Positions 1 to 10,689 of a stretch of DNA of 45,821 bases are shown piece by piece. A program made the position numbers and the translations under genes. Source of the stretch: an uncultured Nitrosomonadales bacterium (GTDB lineage Bacteria > Pseudomonadota > Gammaproteobacteria > Burkholderiales > Gallionellaceae); NCBI GenBank assembly GCA_903915035.1, contig CAIWRI010000099.1, forward strand, positions 1-45,821, written 5' to 3'. The notes beneath the pieces were generated by a model. It was not told the origin of the DNA. It did not search any database and was given only the letters and a program-made list of their open reading frames with translations. The first letter of the stretch is position 1. Each line of letters opens with the position of its first letter.

Positions 1-522
1 ACTGCAAAATAACAGATACAAAGTACGGAGAGACAGGCACCGGGTACAAGGCGTAGATTTCCTGACTCTTGAGACGGCTTGCCGAAATCTTGATGCTGCT
101 TGCCTGCAACGAACAATAATGGCTTTTAAACATCGAAACAATATGCCAAATGGCCTATGCATTTTAACTTGATGCTAAAAGATGGAAAATTGATGATGAC
201 GTACAACAGACAAGCGGAGCGCAGAAACAGGTTAAAGATTTAGATTAAACGATAAATAATCAAGGCATTAAAGCCGAATACCGCTCAGGCAGATTATCCC
301 GGCTGTTAGTGGTGAGGACATTGGCCGCATGGGTCAGGCAGAACTTGAAATACGTGAACATCAACATCTGCGACAGTAATCTGCTTAATATCTGCCTAGC
401 CTGAAGAGGCAAATGAATAAAATTTCCAATTTAATAAAAACTGTTTATCCGGCAAGTTCAGCTTCATAGCACCGCTTGTGCTGAAAAATTAAATTGCGGC
501 TTGTATTATCCCCTTTTTCTCA
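1..522. other. Gene-poor left edge, no supported gene
   Basis: No reading frame here can be supported. The longest suggestive stretch is about 34 open codons on the + strand ending at the stop near 380, but it has no credible start and I recognise no family. Positions 138-169 resemble positions 27389-27420 (25 of 32 bases by eye). A small hairpin with AGCAC/GTGCT arms near 466-480 lies just past the stop of the helicase gene and could be a weak terminator for it. Confidence 0.4.
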
Positions 523-3500
523 TCAGCCTCTCAACACACTGAATCGCCTGAAAATCTCAATTGGCATCGCGTACTTCAGCTTCCAAATAATTGATATAGG
601 TCGCTCTCCCTCGTACTGTTCAAGCTCGACTGGCCCAAGTGCGATGTACGCACTTTTTTGATTTTCGCGGACGAACAATTGAAAATGCCATCCATTATCG
701 GCGCTATCTATATATCGTTGTCCTGTCGCATTATTAATCCCTGCACGATTTTGCGTTTGCCAATGAAAGCGCTCAGGACTTATCGCGTAATCGTGATATT
801 GCAATCGTTCTGTAAATCCTTCTCTCTTATCCAACGTAACAAACATTATTTCGATTTTCTGACTTGATAAAACTAAACAGCCTTCATTGAATAATGGTCG
901 AGCGCTGAGGGTCAGGTGCCCGACAGCAGATTGAATCTCTCGTCGTTGGTATTGTGCATGGAGGCTTAAAGGCCAATCTGATGGCACATCGGGTAGAGAT
1001 TGAGAGTTAATGGTGCTCTCATCTTGCAACCAATCAACAAGCTCAATCAATTCATCACGCAAAGCAGGGTGTGCACTTATCAAAGCAGAAAATCCAGCAG
1101 GGTCAATTAAATCGTCCCGCTTGTCTAACACCTGATATGCAAGCATCTGCACCCGACGTGAGTCGATCTCTCCAGTTGTAAGTAACATAGCCCAGGCAGC
1201 CAATATATCAGGATCATTCGCATGCAAAATACTACCCATGCGCCGAGACAATGCATCTTCGCGTGGTCCGGGTGGTGGCATCGTCAACCCAACATCCCGT
1301 TTATAGCTAGTCCATGAACGGTTATTGGCGTAAAGATCTGCTATATCCAACTGATTTTCACGTACAAAATCTTTCAATCGCAGCGACTGTCCTGCGCGAA
1401 GTGCCACCCACGATGCCAGCTCCTGCCGCAGACGAACTGCATTCAAGTTCAACGCCGCACGCAGATTAGAAAGCACTCTTTCGCGCGCGACACGATCAAA
1501 TTGGATATGACAACCCGTTGGAAGTAAGCCAAAGCCATTTTCAACGGAGTCCTTCAGTTCTGATCGCGTGAGCCCAGTAATCGTCCGTAATAAGGTATCA
1601 AAACGGAATCCTTCGCTGTATTGGCCTACAAAGTCGAGTACCAGACAACTATCTTTACCATCTGCAAGACGTAATCCACGACCAATTTGTTGTTGGAAAA
1701 TTATCGGGCTCTGCGTAGGACGAAGCAGCAAAAGTGTATTAATCTCCGGAATATCAACACCTTCATTGAACAGGTCACAGGTACAGATAAGTTTAATATT
1801 TCCTGACTGCAAATTTCTGATCGTCTCTTCACGTTGCTCTGGCGTGTTAACGCCAGTAAGACTACGCGCAGGCAAACCGGCGCTTTCAAACCAGCTCGCC
1901 ATAAATTGTGCATGTCGAACACTGACGCAAAATGCAATGCCTTTGAGCTGATTCAAATCTGCCACATACTGTTGCAGCGCATTGATAATCAATCGACTGC
2001 GCATTTCATTGCTCGATATTAATGCATCGAGTTGTGCCGTTTCTTCTGAACGATTCCAGTTGACTCGGGATAAATCGGTCTCGTCAGCCGTTGCATAATA
2101 CTCAAATGGTGCTAATAACTGCTGATCGAGCGCATCCCAAAGCCTAAGTGATACAGCCGGTGATCCGTCAGGACGAGCGTCAAAATAGGTATTTAAATTT
2201 TGCCCATCAGCGCGCTCTGGTGTTGCAGTTAAGCCTAGTAATATCTTCGGGCGTACTGAACTGACAAATTGATCGAAGGTATTTGCAGGAAGGTGATGCG
2301 CTTCATCGACTATCACTACGCGCCAATAATTCGCACCTAATTGTGCCAACAAGCCGCGGCTATGCACTGTATTAATCGTGGCAAATAAGTGCCCATGCTG
2401 CGTTGCTACGTTATTACCATCGAGCAATTCGCCAAATGCCGGATCACGCATAACTTGTCGAAAAGTAGCAATCGCCTGCTTCAAAATCTGGATTCGATGG
2501 GAAATAAATAGTAGGCGTGGCGGACTCCCCTCTTCGCGTGCGCAACGTTGATAATCGAATGCAGAGACAACTGTTTTTCCGGTTCCTGTCGCCGCAACAA
2601 TAAGATTTCGCCACCGACCATGCCTGCGTTCTGATGCAAGGCGTTCAAGCATTTCGAGCTGATACGCTTTAGGGCGCAGTTCAAACCATGCATGGATCGC
2701 AATAGGTTCTTCATTTCCATTACTGTGACCTGGCCTATACCGTTGTTCACGAAGGGCTTCAGCAAGTGCCTTCCGTTGTGCCTCATCATGTGGGTCATAT
2801 AATTGAAATTCGCCGTCGTTCCACAACGTTTCAAAGTTAGCCTCTGCTGCAGAGAATAAATCTGCATCCGCAGCTTCTGTGAATTTAACTGTCCATTCAA
2901 TCCCGCCGATGAGCGCCGATTCCGACAAATTTGCACTTCCAACAAATGCTGTTCCAAAACCAGTCTTGCGATGGAATATCCAAGCTTTAGCGTGCAGTCT
3001 GGTACGGCGTCCATCCAATGAGATTCGAAGTTCAACACCGGGCAATTCAGCTAGTGCATCCACTGCACGAACTTCAGTTGCTCCAATGTAGGTTGTTGTC
3101 AAAATACGAAAACGCGTGCGGGGTAAGCCCTGTGCATCAAGCGCCGTTGCCATTTTGAGGACATCAATAAGTTTTCGAACCCCGCTCCAGGTAATAAAGC
3201 TGACAAGAATATCAACGCAATCCACTGCACCGAGCTCTGCTCGCAATTCACCTAGTAAAGATGGATCACTTCGAGCAGAGGTGAATAGCCAAGGTCTTCG
3301 CAAGCCAGTCAATGGGATGCAGGGAGCAGCGTTCGGCGAATGAAGTGCCCTTAACAGTTGAAGTGGCTCAGCAAGTTCACGCAATTCGGATTCATCCCTT
3401 GCATTCAACCTTGCTTCTCGTATCAGATGTGCAATCAATTTTATTTCGGCGCGTGCTTGCTCCAAACGACCTTCTGCTGCATTAGCAACAATATCAAGAA

Positions 3501-3684
3501 GTTCGGGCAACCTGGATGAAATCTCGTGGATTAGATGTTCTCGCTGCTGTGCTGGAGTCGGTTTGTTAATCAGTGCACAATGCGCATCGGCCAACATCTG
3601 TAATTGATCTATTTCATCAGTATAAATAAGACGTTCATAAAGGCCCTGCGGCAATGATTTTTTGCCCGTGCTTTGACTACTCAT
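523..3684 (-). CDS. PLD-like / DEAD-box helicase / DUF3427 protein
   Basis: A 1053-residue protein. Residues 140-300 form a phospholipase D-like domain with one H-x-K motif (H231, K233) followed by GSANLSESAL. A superfamily 2 helicase follows, with Walker A AATGTGKT (364-371), DEAH (460-463), GLTATPER (484-491) and the motif VI-like QQIGRGLR. The C-terminal third matches the layout of DUF3427 proteins. The family is thought to act on DNA and is often found in defence islands; the substrate is unknown. The start ATG ends at 3684. The gene stands alone, with decayed accessory genes upstream, and its codons look more AT-rich than the secretion genes, suggesting transfer. I see no frameshift, so it is probably intact. 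A defence role is inference. Confidence 0.88.
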   Translation of the reverse strand: MSSQSTGKKSLPQGLYERLIYTDEIDQLQMLADAHCALINKPTPAQQREHLIHEISSRLPELLDIVANAAEGRLEQARAEIKLIAHLIREARLNARDESELRELAEPLQLLRALHSPNAAPCIPLTGLRRPWLFTSARSDPSLLGELRAELGAVDCVDILVSFITWSGVRKLIDVLKMATALDAQGLPRTRFRILTTTYIGATEVRAVDALAELPGVELRISLDGRRTRLHAKAWIFHRKTGFGTAFVGSANLSESALIGGIEWTVKFTEAADADLFSAAEANFETLWNDGEFQLYDPHDEAQRKALAEALREQRYRPGHSNGNEEPIAIHAWFELRPKAYQLEMLERLASERRHGRWRNLIVAATGTGKTVVSAFDYQRCAREEGSPPRLLFISHRIQILKQAIATFRQVMRDPAFGELLDGNNVATQHGHLFATINTVHSRGLLAQLGANYWRVVIVDEAHHLPANTFDQFVSSVRPKILLGLTATPERADGQNLNTYFDARPDGSPAVSLRLWDALDQQLLAPFEYYATADETDLSRVNWNRSEETAQLDALISSNEMRSRLIINALQQYVADLNQLKGIAFCVSVRHAQFMASWFESAGLPARSLTGVNTPEQREETIRNLQSGNIKLICTCDLFNEGVDIPEINTLLLLRPTQSPIIFQQQIGRGLRLADGKDSCLVLDFVGQYSEGFRFDTLLRTITGLTRSELKDSVENGFGLLPTGCHIQFDRVARERVLSNLRAALNLNAVRLRQELASWVALRAGQSLRLKDFVRENQLDIADLYANNRSWTSYKRDVGLTMPPPGPREDALSRRMGSILHANDPDILAAWAMLLTTGEIDSRRVQMLAYQVLDKRDDLIDPAGFSALISAHPALRDELIELVDWLQDESTINSQSLPDVPSDWPLSLHAQYQRREIQSAVGHLTLSARPLFNEGCLVLSSQKIEIMFVTLDKREGFTERLQYHDYAISPERFHWQTQNRAGINNATGQRYIDSADNGWHFQLFVRENQKSAYIALGPVELEQYEGERPISIIWKLKYAMPIEIFRRFSVLRG

Positions 3685-3893
3685 TTAGTTCCTTTATTTG
3701 ACTAATAAACGTCAAAATTCATTGCCGTATAAAATCCCAGTTCGTCCTCACCTATCCAAAAAGAGCAGGGGGCAGCTTCCTGCCTTGGATGTTACCCGTT
3801 AACTCTCTGAAGTCCCAATAATGCGGCAATCATTGCACGGAATTCGTCCATTTCACTGGATGAAGCACGATCTTTCGAGGTTGCTTTGCTTAG

Positions 3894-4180
3894 TCATCTT
3901 GTATCATGCCGACGCATATCGGGTTGTAGTGACCGACCCGCCGCGGCCGGGAAAAGCAGTGAATTATCAGTTATAGATTCGAATCCGAAACGCCTGTAGT
4001 AATTGGCAGCCTGTTTATCAATGGCATCAACAGTCAGGCGCGCTAGTTTAACACCCGGTATACGGCGAGGCATTTTCTTTCGCCATGCTTCGAGAAGGTG
4101 GCTGTTATCAATTTCGGTGAGTGCGTAATTGCCGCAAAGGCGATTCGGTCCATATCGGCGGGCGGGTAAGACTTGCCGCT
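3894..4180 (-). pseudogene. Decayed GNAT acetyltransferase (TacT-like toxin remnant)
   Basis: The - strand frame reads GNYALTE, then MPRRIPGVKLARLTVD, and directly continues AIDKQAANYYRRFGFES to a stop at 3894-3896. In TacT-like GNAT toxins a GYYTLS-type strand leads to a (L)ARLAVD strand. About 35 residues carrying the R-x-x-G-x-G/A acetyl-CoA loop then follow before the A-x-x-FYxRFGFE motif. Here the second and fourth elements are joined directly, so the cofactor loop is missing. The upstream part has no recognisable start or N-terminal domain. It is therefore read as a broken toxin gene. No DUF1778-type antitoxin partner was found beside it. Confidence 0.6.
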
Positions 4181-4190
4181 CTCCAACAAT

Positions 4191-4379
4191 TCAAGTTATC
4201 GCAGCCTGATAGCGTATCGTGTGACTCCCGGCTGCTATCATTTTTTCTCCCACGGTGCAAAACCGATAGGACGTTTTTTTTCTGTGTTCCAGCGGGGTCA
4301 TCAGTTGGTAAATCGCTTCAAAAACGGCTTTAAACTTCCAGACGATGTCGCTCGCATCAGGAACAAATTGACGAGCCAT
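4191..4379 (-). pseudogene. C-terminal remnant resembling ORF6N (KilA-N-like) protein
   Basis: A 62-codon frame whose segment FKAVFEAIYQLMTP resembles the conserved tail of ORF6N-domain DNA-binding proteins (usually FKVVFDAIRQLM followed by PP and basic residues). The DNA-binding N-terminal domain is not visible upstream in any frame. The remaining residues look unrelated, so at most a degraded 3' end survives. It sits between the GNAT remnant and the kinase fusion gene, in what looks like eroded accessory DNA. The family assignment rests on one short motif. Confidence 0.33.
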
Positions 4380-4450
4380 TACCAGGCTTTGCGGAATATG
4401 CAGTCAGCATCACAAAGTCACGCCCGAAGTTTTATGGCGAGTGAGTCACA

Positions 4451-5944
4451 TCAGTTTCCGACATCGTTATCTACAGGCTGGCAAAATTCCAGCTCATCCG
4501 AATCCAATGGCCGGGCCGTTGCCAGTTGCTGTTCCAGCACGTGCAAATCCGCATCCGAGGCATCAGTGCCCTGCCTTGAGCGTAGCCGAACGCGTTCGCG
4601 CAAAATATCCGCTTCAACTTGAATATCGATTATCTGAAACTTTACTTGAAGGCGCAGCGCCAGCTCCCTGAATAAATCGCGTTGCGCGCGTTCAAGAAAG
4701 GCGGCATCCACGATGACTGACCAACCCGAGCAAAGCAGTCGTTCTGCCTGTTGTGCCAGATATTGATAAATGCGACGGCTATTTTCCGCCGTATAAAGTG
4801 TCCCATCGCTTTTTGCCCGTGCATCCAATCCTGCCAGTCGCTTGCGCTCAACATCGGAGCGCAGCCGTATCAGGCCGTGCTTTTCCAGCAAAGACTGGCT
4901 CGCCGTGGTTTTACCGGAACCGGACAGTCCGTGGGTAATGATGAGACAGTGGGAAGTGGGAAGTGGGAAGTGGTGAGTGGCAAGCTGCTCAGTCAAGTGC
5001 AAATAGCTCTCTACTTCTGCATGGTTAGTGCCCAGCGAGGCGACTTTGGCGCGCACCAGCGCCCGATATACCGCGTAATACTGCAGCAGGGCGACACCCT
5101 GATAGTCGCCCGTTGCTTCCAGCCAGGCATTGAGAAAACGCGCAGCCAGTTGTGGCAGGGTGCGGTGCAGCAGATCCATATAGCAGAACGCCACTTCTGA
5201 GATGACATCTATCCAGCGCAAGGCAGGATCGAATTCCAGACAGTCGAAAATGATCAGTTGTCCGTCCACCCAGGCGAGATTAGCCAGATGCAGATCGCCA
5301 TGACATTCCCGCACCCGGCGTTGTTCCATCAAAGGGGCAAGTCGCGCATGTTCAGTATCGCACCACTCATGCAGTTCAGCTAAGCGCAGCGCCCTGTCAG
5401 TCAGGCAGCTTTGCAATACTTTAAAATTAGCTTCAACCGGACGGGCGATTGTCTGGGGCAGATTCCAGAGACTATCGACAGGCGCAATAGCGCATTCAAC
5501 AAGATGAAAATGCGCCAGACGTGCGGCCAGCGCATCAATTTGCAGATTGCCCAGCTCCCCCCGTTCAGCCAGCTTATCCAGCGTATGGTCCGCCGGAAAC
5601 TGGCGCATCTTTACGGCATATTCCAGAATTTCGCCGCTGCCGCCGATGCGCGGTTGATTAGGGCTGCCGGTAATCGCAACCACCGCCAAATAATAATCCG
5701 GCGCCAGCCTGCGGTTTAAACGCAGCTCTTCAAGACAGTCCTGTTTGCGCTTTTCCAGCGTGGAGAAATCCAGAAACCCCAGATCGACCGGCTTTTTAAT
5801 CTTGTAGGCATAAACACCGGTGAGCAATACCCAGGAAATATGCGTCTCTATCAGTTCAATCTTCCCGACCGGATGATCATAGCAAGCCGGATCGGTCAGC
5901 AACGCCTGTATCAGTAGCGGTAATTTTATGAGCAGCGGGGGCAT
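4451..5944 (-). CDS. APH-like / P-loop kinase fusion protein
   Basis: A 497-residue two-domain protein. The N-terminal half resembles aminoglycoside phosphotransferase-like kinases and has the catalytic-loop motif CHGDLHLAN (214-222) followed by IIFDCLEFDP (231-240). The C-terminal half is a gluconate-kinase-like P-loop domain with Walker A GLSGSGKT (339-346). Such fusions (COG2187 plus COG0645) are common in proteobacteria but their substrate is not established; antibiotic resistance should not be assumed. Its ATG (5942-5944) directly abuts the rsmI stop at 5945, so the two genes are probably co-transcribed. The linker between the domains (about 321-333) is encoded by a run of 7-bp tandem repeats. 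Confidence 0.85.
   Translation of the reverse strand: MPPLLIKLPLLIQALLTDPACYDHPVGKIELIETHISWVLLTGVYAYKIKKPVDLGFLDFSTLEKRKQDCLEELRLNRRLAPDYYLAVVAITGSPNQPRIGGSGEILEYAVKMRQFPADHTLDKLAERGELGNLQIDALAARLAHFHLVECAIAPVDSLWNLPQTIARPVEANFKVLQSCLTDRALRLAELHEWCDTEHARLAPLMEQRRVRECHGDLHLANLAWVDGQLIIFDCLEFDPALRWIDVISEVAFCYMDLLHRTLPQLAARFLNAWLEATGDYQGVALLQYYAVYRALVRAKVASLGTNHAEVESYLHLTEQLATHHFPLPTSHCLIITHGLSGSGKTTASQSLLEKHGLIRLRSDVERKRLAGLDARAKSDGTLYTAENSRRIYQYLAQQAERLLCSGWSVIVDAAFLERAQRDLFRELALRLQVKFQIIDIQVEADILRERVRLRSRQGTDASDADLHVLEQQLATARPLDSDELEFCQPVDNDVGN
4949..4983. repeat. Heptanucleotide tandem repeat inside the kinase fusion gene
   Basis: Five consecutive 7-mers on the + strand: GTGGGAA three times, then GTGGTGA and GTGGCAA. 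They encode the linker residues around ATHHFPLPTSHC on the - strand. Related pyrimidine/purine-biased heptamers occur at 17706-17740, 18194-18221 and 30711-30738. Confidence 0.8.
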
Positions 5945-6808
5945 TTACTCTGCCTTTTTCATCTCCAGCGCCAGCTGATACAGCTCGCTGCGATTGGCAC
6001 CGGTAATTTTAGCCGCCAGTTGCACGGCTTGTTTTAGCGGCAATTCCGCCAGCAACAGGGTCAGCGTAGCCAGGGTATCCGTTGACAGTCCTACGCTAGC
6101 TATCGCGGCTGAAATCAGCACCACGAATTCGCCGCGCTGCTGGTTGGCATCCGATTCGAGCCAAGTTTGCGCTTCCGATAACTTGCAGGCATGGATGGTT
6201 TCGAACAGTTTGGTCACTTCACGCGCCAGCACAATTTGCCGGTCGCCACCGTAGACTGCATGCAAATCAGCAATACACTCAACGATACGGTGCGGCGCTT
6301 CATAAAATACCAGCGTGTACGGATGACTTTGCAACTCCTGCAAGGCGGTGCGTCTTGCAGCTGATTTATTGGGCAAAAATCCATAGAACAGAAAATGCGG
6401 CGCAGGCAAACCGGAGGCGGACAAGGCGGCCACTACCGCGCTGGCACCGGGAATCGGAATCACCCGCAGGCCTGCCGCTAACACGGCTTGAACCAGCAAG
6501 GCGCCCGGATCGCTGACGGCGGGCGTGCCTGCGTCGCTGACAAAAGCCACACTTTGACCGCCCTGCAGCCAGGCGACAACTTTATCCGCCGCGCCGCGTT
6601 CGTTATGCTGATGTATCGCCACCAGTTGCCTGGCATGAATGCCGTGATGCTTTAACAAATGCGAGGTATTGCGCGTGTCCTCTGCTGCGACGACATCGGC
6701 TCCGCTCAGCACATCGAGCGCACGCAAGGTAATGTCACGTAAGTTTCCAATCGGCGTGGCAACTACATATAATGCGGGTTCCAACTTTTGCGGATGTAAA
6801 TTATGCAA
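5945..6808 (-). CDS. rsmI: 16S rRNA (cytidine1402-2'-O)-methyltransferase
   Basis: RsmI 2'-O-methylates C1402 of 16S rRNA in the decoding centre, using S-adenosylmethionine. The 287 residues show the family hallmarks: ATPIGNLRDIT (17-27), EDTR (43-46), SDAGTPAVSDPG (91-102) and PGASA (120-124). The length is normal. The first codon used here is TTG (6806-6808); a second in-frame TTG at 6782-6784 would start the protein eight residues later, close to the conserved core. The 5' end overlaps or abuts the start of the divergent lpoA-like gene, so the two promoters must lie inside each other's coding regions. The order rsmI / lpoA-yraN-diaA-dolP is conserved in proteobacteria. Confidence 0.95.
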   Translation of the reverse strand: MHNLHPQKLEPALYVVATPIGNLRDITLRALDVLSGADVVAAEDTRNTSHLLKHHGIHARQLVAIHQHNERGAADKVVAWLQGGQSVAFVSDAGTPAVSDPGALLVQAVLAAGLRVIPIPGASAVVAALSASGLPAPHFLFYGFLPNKSAARRTALQELQSHPYTLVFYEAPHRIVECIADLHAVYGGDRQIVLAREVTKLFETIHACKLSEAQTWLESDANQQRGEFVVLISAAIASVGLSTDTLATLTLLLAELPLKQAVQLAAKITGANRSELYQLALEMKKAE

Positions 6809-8026
6809 CGCGTATCCCTCATGTTTTTGACGTTGTTCGCACTATACGCCTGTAGCTCAGTGACCGCGCAACCGCTTGCAACCGGCACGGTAATAGCTCC
6901 GGAAGTTATTCAGGAATCTGCGACGATCAATGTACAACCTGAAATCACGGTAATGCCCCTGCTCAGCCGGGACAATGCAATAAGTCACATCGCGCTGCTA
7001 TTGCCCATGCAATCGACGAGCTTTGGCACTGCGGCCGCCGCCGTGCAAATGGGATTTAAGGCAGCAGCAAGCCTTGATCCTCATGCGCTGCCTGTGCAAA
7101 CCTATGGCAAGTTTGATGAATCAAGCGACGTGGTGGCAGCTTATCAGGAGGCGGTGGCAAACGGCGCACAAGCCGTGGTAGGCCCGCTGACGCGCAACGG
7201 GGTTACCACGCTGGCACAAATGCAGGACTTTCCCGTTCCTACGCTCAGTCTGAACATTCCGGTATTGCCCGCCCACGGCAATCTTTATTATTTCGGCATG
7301 GCGATTGAAGCGGAAGCCAGGCAAGTTGCCGTACTGGCCAGGAGTCAGGAGCGGCAACAGGCGATTGTCATCAGCTCAAACGATGTGCTGTCGCAGCGCT
7401 TGCAATATGCCTTTGAAGATCAATGGAAGGCGCTGGGCGGCAGCTTGCTGCGTGAAATTATATTTAGCGGTGATACCTCGGTATTTGCAGAACTTGCTGC
7501 CGCGCCGGACAACATGGTTTTTTTCGCAACCAATGCCGAGAAGTCGCGCACCATCCGGCCCTTCCTGCCGGCTAATCTGACCGCTTACGGCACGTCGCAA
7601 TTATTCGTCAGCAATACCAATACGCTGCTTAATTTCGATCTTGAAGGCGTACAGTTTGTTGACATGCCCTGGCTGCTACAGCCGGATCAAGCTGTCGTCA
7701 CGGCATATCCGCACGCGTCTCCGCCACTGTCGATTGACCTTGAACGAATGTATGCGCTGGGCGTCGATGCCTATCGTCTGGTCAAAATATTGATTGACCA
7801 GCAGCTGCAAACCGCCCTGCCGCTGGATGGCGTGACCGGACGCATCAGTTTAAGCGAACATACTTTTAATCGTGAAGCGGTTCCTGCCTTTTTTGTACAG
7901 GGACATGTACAAGCCGCTGATGCAGTCAAAACGCAAGCAGAGCCGATGTTTCCGGTACAACATGACAGTACATCACCGGGCGCCGCTGACGCCGCGATCA
8001 GCGCCCCGCTTCAGGTTAAGCCGTGA
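6803..8026 (+). CDS. lpoA: LppC/LpoA-family penicillin-binding protein activator, short form
   Basis: A 407-residue lipoprotein. The signal peptide ends in the lipobox LYAC, with the lipidated cysteine at residue 17. Residues about 60-375 look like a type I periplasmic-binding fold (HIALLLPMQ, then AVVGPLTRNGV). E. coli LpoA is about 680 residues, with an extra N-terminal TPR domain; that domain is missing here, as in many betaproteobacteria. The family activates PBP1A in peptidoglycan synthesis from the outer membrane; the same role here is inferred. The ATG at 6803 is chosen because a later ATG would shorten the signal peptide too far. The gene overlaps the yraN start by 4 bp. Confidence 0.85.
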   Translation: MQRVSLMFLTLFALYACSSVTAQPLATGTVIAPEVIQESATINVQPEITVMPLLSRDNAISHIALLLPMQSTSFGTAAAAVQMGFKAAASLDPHALPVQTYGKFDESSDVVAAYQEAVANGAQAVVGPLTRNGVTTLAQMQDFPVPTLSLNIPVLPAHGNLYYFGMAIEAEARQVAVLARSQERQQAIVISSNDVLSQRLQYAFEDQWKALGGSLLREIIFSGDTSVFAELAAAPDNMVFFATNAEKSRTIRPFLPANLTAYGTSQLFVSNTNTLLNFDLEGVQFVDMPWLLQPDQAVVTAYPHASPPLSIDLERMYALGVDAYRLVKILIDQQLQTALPLDGVTGRISLSEHTFNREAVPAFFVQGHVQAADAVKTQAEPMFPVQHDSTSPGAADAAISAPLQVKP

Positions 8027-8361
8027 AGGGTGAAACCGCAGAACACTGGGCTGCGCATTTTTTACAGCAACAGGGTTTGAAACTGATCACACAAAATTTC
8101 CGCTGTCGGCTGGGGGAAATTGATCTGATTCTGCGGGATGGTGAAACGCTGGTCTTTGTTGAAGTGCGCCAGCGCAGCAGTGCTGATTACGGCGGCGCTG
8201 CGGCCAGTATCGACAGGCACAAGCAGCACAGGCTGATTCTTGCGGCAAACTATTACCTGATGAAGTTATCTCATATGCCGCCGTGCCGCTTCGATGTCAT
8301 GCTCATGGATGATGATAAAGGGCTTCATGTTGAGTGGCTGAAAAATGCGTTTGATGCCTGA
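8023..8361 (+). CDS. yraN: YraN family (UPF0102) nuclease-fold protein
   Basis: A 112-residue protein with the UPF0102 signature GEIDLI (31-36) and FVEVRQR (45-51), matching the D/E-x-K-like core of restriction-endonuclease folds; the final residue is R rather than K, as in many YraN members. The biological role is not established. The GTG start at 8023 overlaps the lpoA stop (GTGA), so it is probably translated by coupling. It is the usual gene between lpoA and gmhA/diaA. Confidence 0.9.
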   Translation: MKGETAEHWAAHFLQQQGLKLITQNFRCRLGEIDLILRDGETLVFVEVRQRSSADYGGAAASIDRHKQHRLILAANYYLMKLSHMPPCRFDVMLMDDDKGLHVEWLKNAFDA

Positions 8362-9837
<1,476 letters not shown>

Positions 9838-9848
<11 letters not shown>

Positions 9849-10329
9849 TTCCCCCCCCGTCTTCGAAGCCAAGCTGTGCGATGCAGAGCAGTTTAGCCGC
9901 AGGATTGCCGCACTGCCCCGCCCGCTGGTGTTTACCAATGGCTGCTTTGATGTATTGCACCGTGGTCATGTGACTTATCTTGCACAGGCGCGTGCGCTGG
10001 GTGCCTCCTTGATCGTCGGCGTGAACAGCGATGCATCGGTGAAGCGTCAGGGCAAGGGCGATGACAGGCCGATCAATACGTGCCAGGATCGCATGGCGGT
10101 GCTGGCGGCGCTCGAATCTGTCAGCCTTGTTATTCAGTTTGATGAGGACACCCCGCTCAAGCTGGTTCTTTCCTGCCATCCCGATGTGCTGGTCAAAGGT
10201 GGCGACTGGAAACCTGAAAACATTGTCGGCAGCAGCGAGGTTTTGGCGTGGGGCGGCAGCATTCACAGTATTCCGTTCCGCTTTGAACGTTCCACCACAG
10301 CACTTTTGAAGAAAATAAGATCCTTATGA
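9838..10329 (+). CDS. rfaE2: D-glycero-beta-D-manno-heptose 1-phosphate adenylyltransferase
   Basis: A 163-residue nucleotidyltransferase equivalent to the C-terminal domain of HldE. It has TNGCFDVLHRGH (33-44) with the H-x-G-H nucleotide motif, and RSTT (151-154). It adenylates heptose 1-phosphate to give ADP-heptose for the lipopolysaccharide core. The separate kinase (rfaE1/hldE-N) is not in the window. The ATG at 9838 is preferred over an upstream TTG at 9823; it overlaps the dolP stop by 11 bp. The 3' end overlaps the next gene (ATGA). Confidence 0.93.
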
Positions 10330-10679
10330 CACCGACCGACATCATCCTGCATCAGCAATCCAGACTACTGGAAATCGCCTTTGACGACGGTGCGCGCTTT
10401 AAATTGCCCTTTGAATACCTGCGGGTATGCTCACCTTCTGCCGAAGTTCGCGGACACGGCGTGGGACAGGAAAAGCTGCAATACGGCAAAAGCGCGGTGC
10501 TGATCACCGGCGTTGAACCTGTTGGCAGCTATGCCATTAAACTGATCTTTGATGACGGGCATGACAGCGGCCTGTATAACTGGGATTACCTTTATGAGCT
10601 GGGTAAAAATCAGGACGGGGTCTGGTATGACTATTTACAAAGACTGGCCGCGGCGGGCAAGAGCCGCGATCCGGAATAA
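10326..10679 (+). CDS. DUF971 protein
   Basis: A 117-residue protein matching DUF971, also named the gamma-butyrobetaine hydroxylase-like N-terminal domain. Typical features are LEIAFDDGARFKLPFEYLRV and the later LIFDDGHDSGLYNWDYLYEL. The function is unknown; despite the name it lacks an oxygenase domain. In betaproteobacteria it commonly lies just upstream of ubiE, as here. The ATG overlaps the rfaE2 stop. The 164-bp gap to ubiE holds a short inverted-repeat element. Confidence 0.88.
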   Translation: MTPTDIILHQQSRLLEIAFDDGARFKLPFEYLRVCSPSAEVRGHGVGQEKLQYGKSAVLITGVEPVGSYAIKLIFDDGHDSGLYNWDYLYELGKNQDGVWYDYLQRLAAAGKSRDPE

Positions 10680-10689
10680 ATCTAAAACC

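Noticed and set aside
3970..3990. TTCGAATCC resembling a tRNA T-loop
   Set aside because: It is part of the GNAT remnant codons for RRFGFES, and no acceptor or anticodon stem fits around it.
4451..5944. Aminoglycoside resistance gene
   Set aside because: The APH-like domain is fused to a P-loop kinase in a widespread family of unknown substrate; resistance cannot be inferred from the fold.
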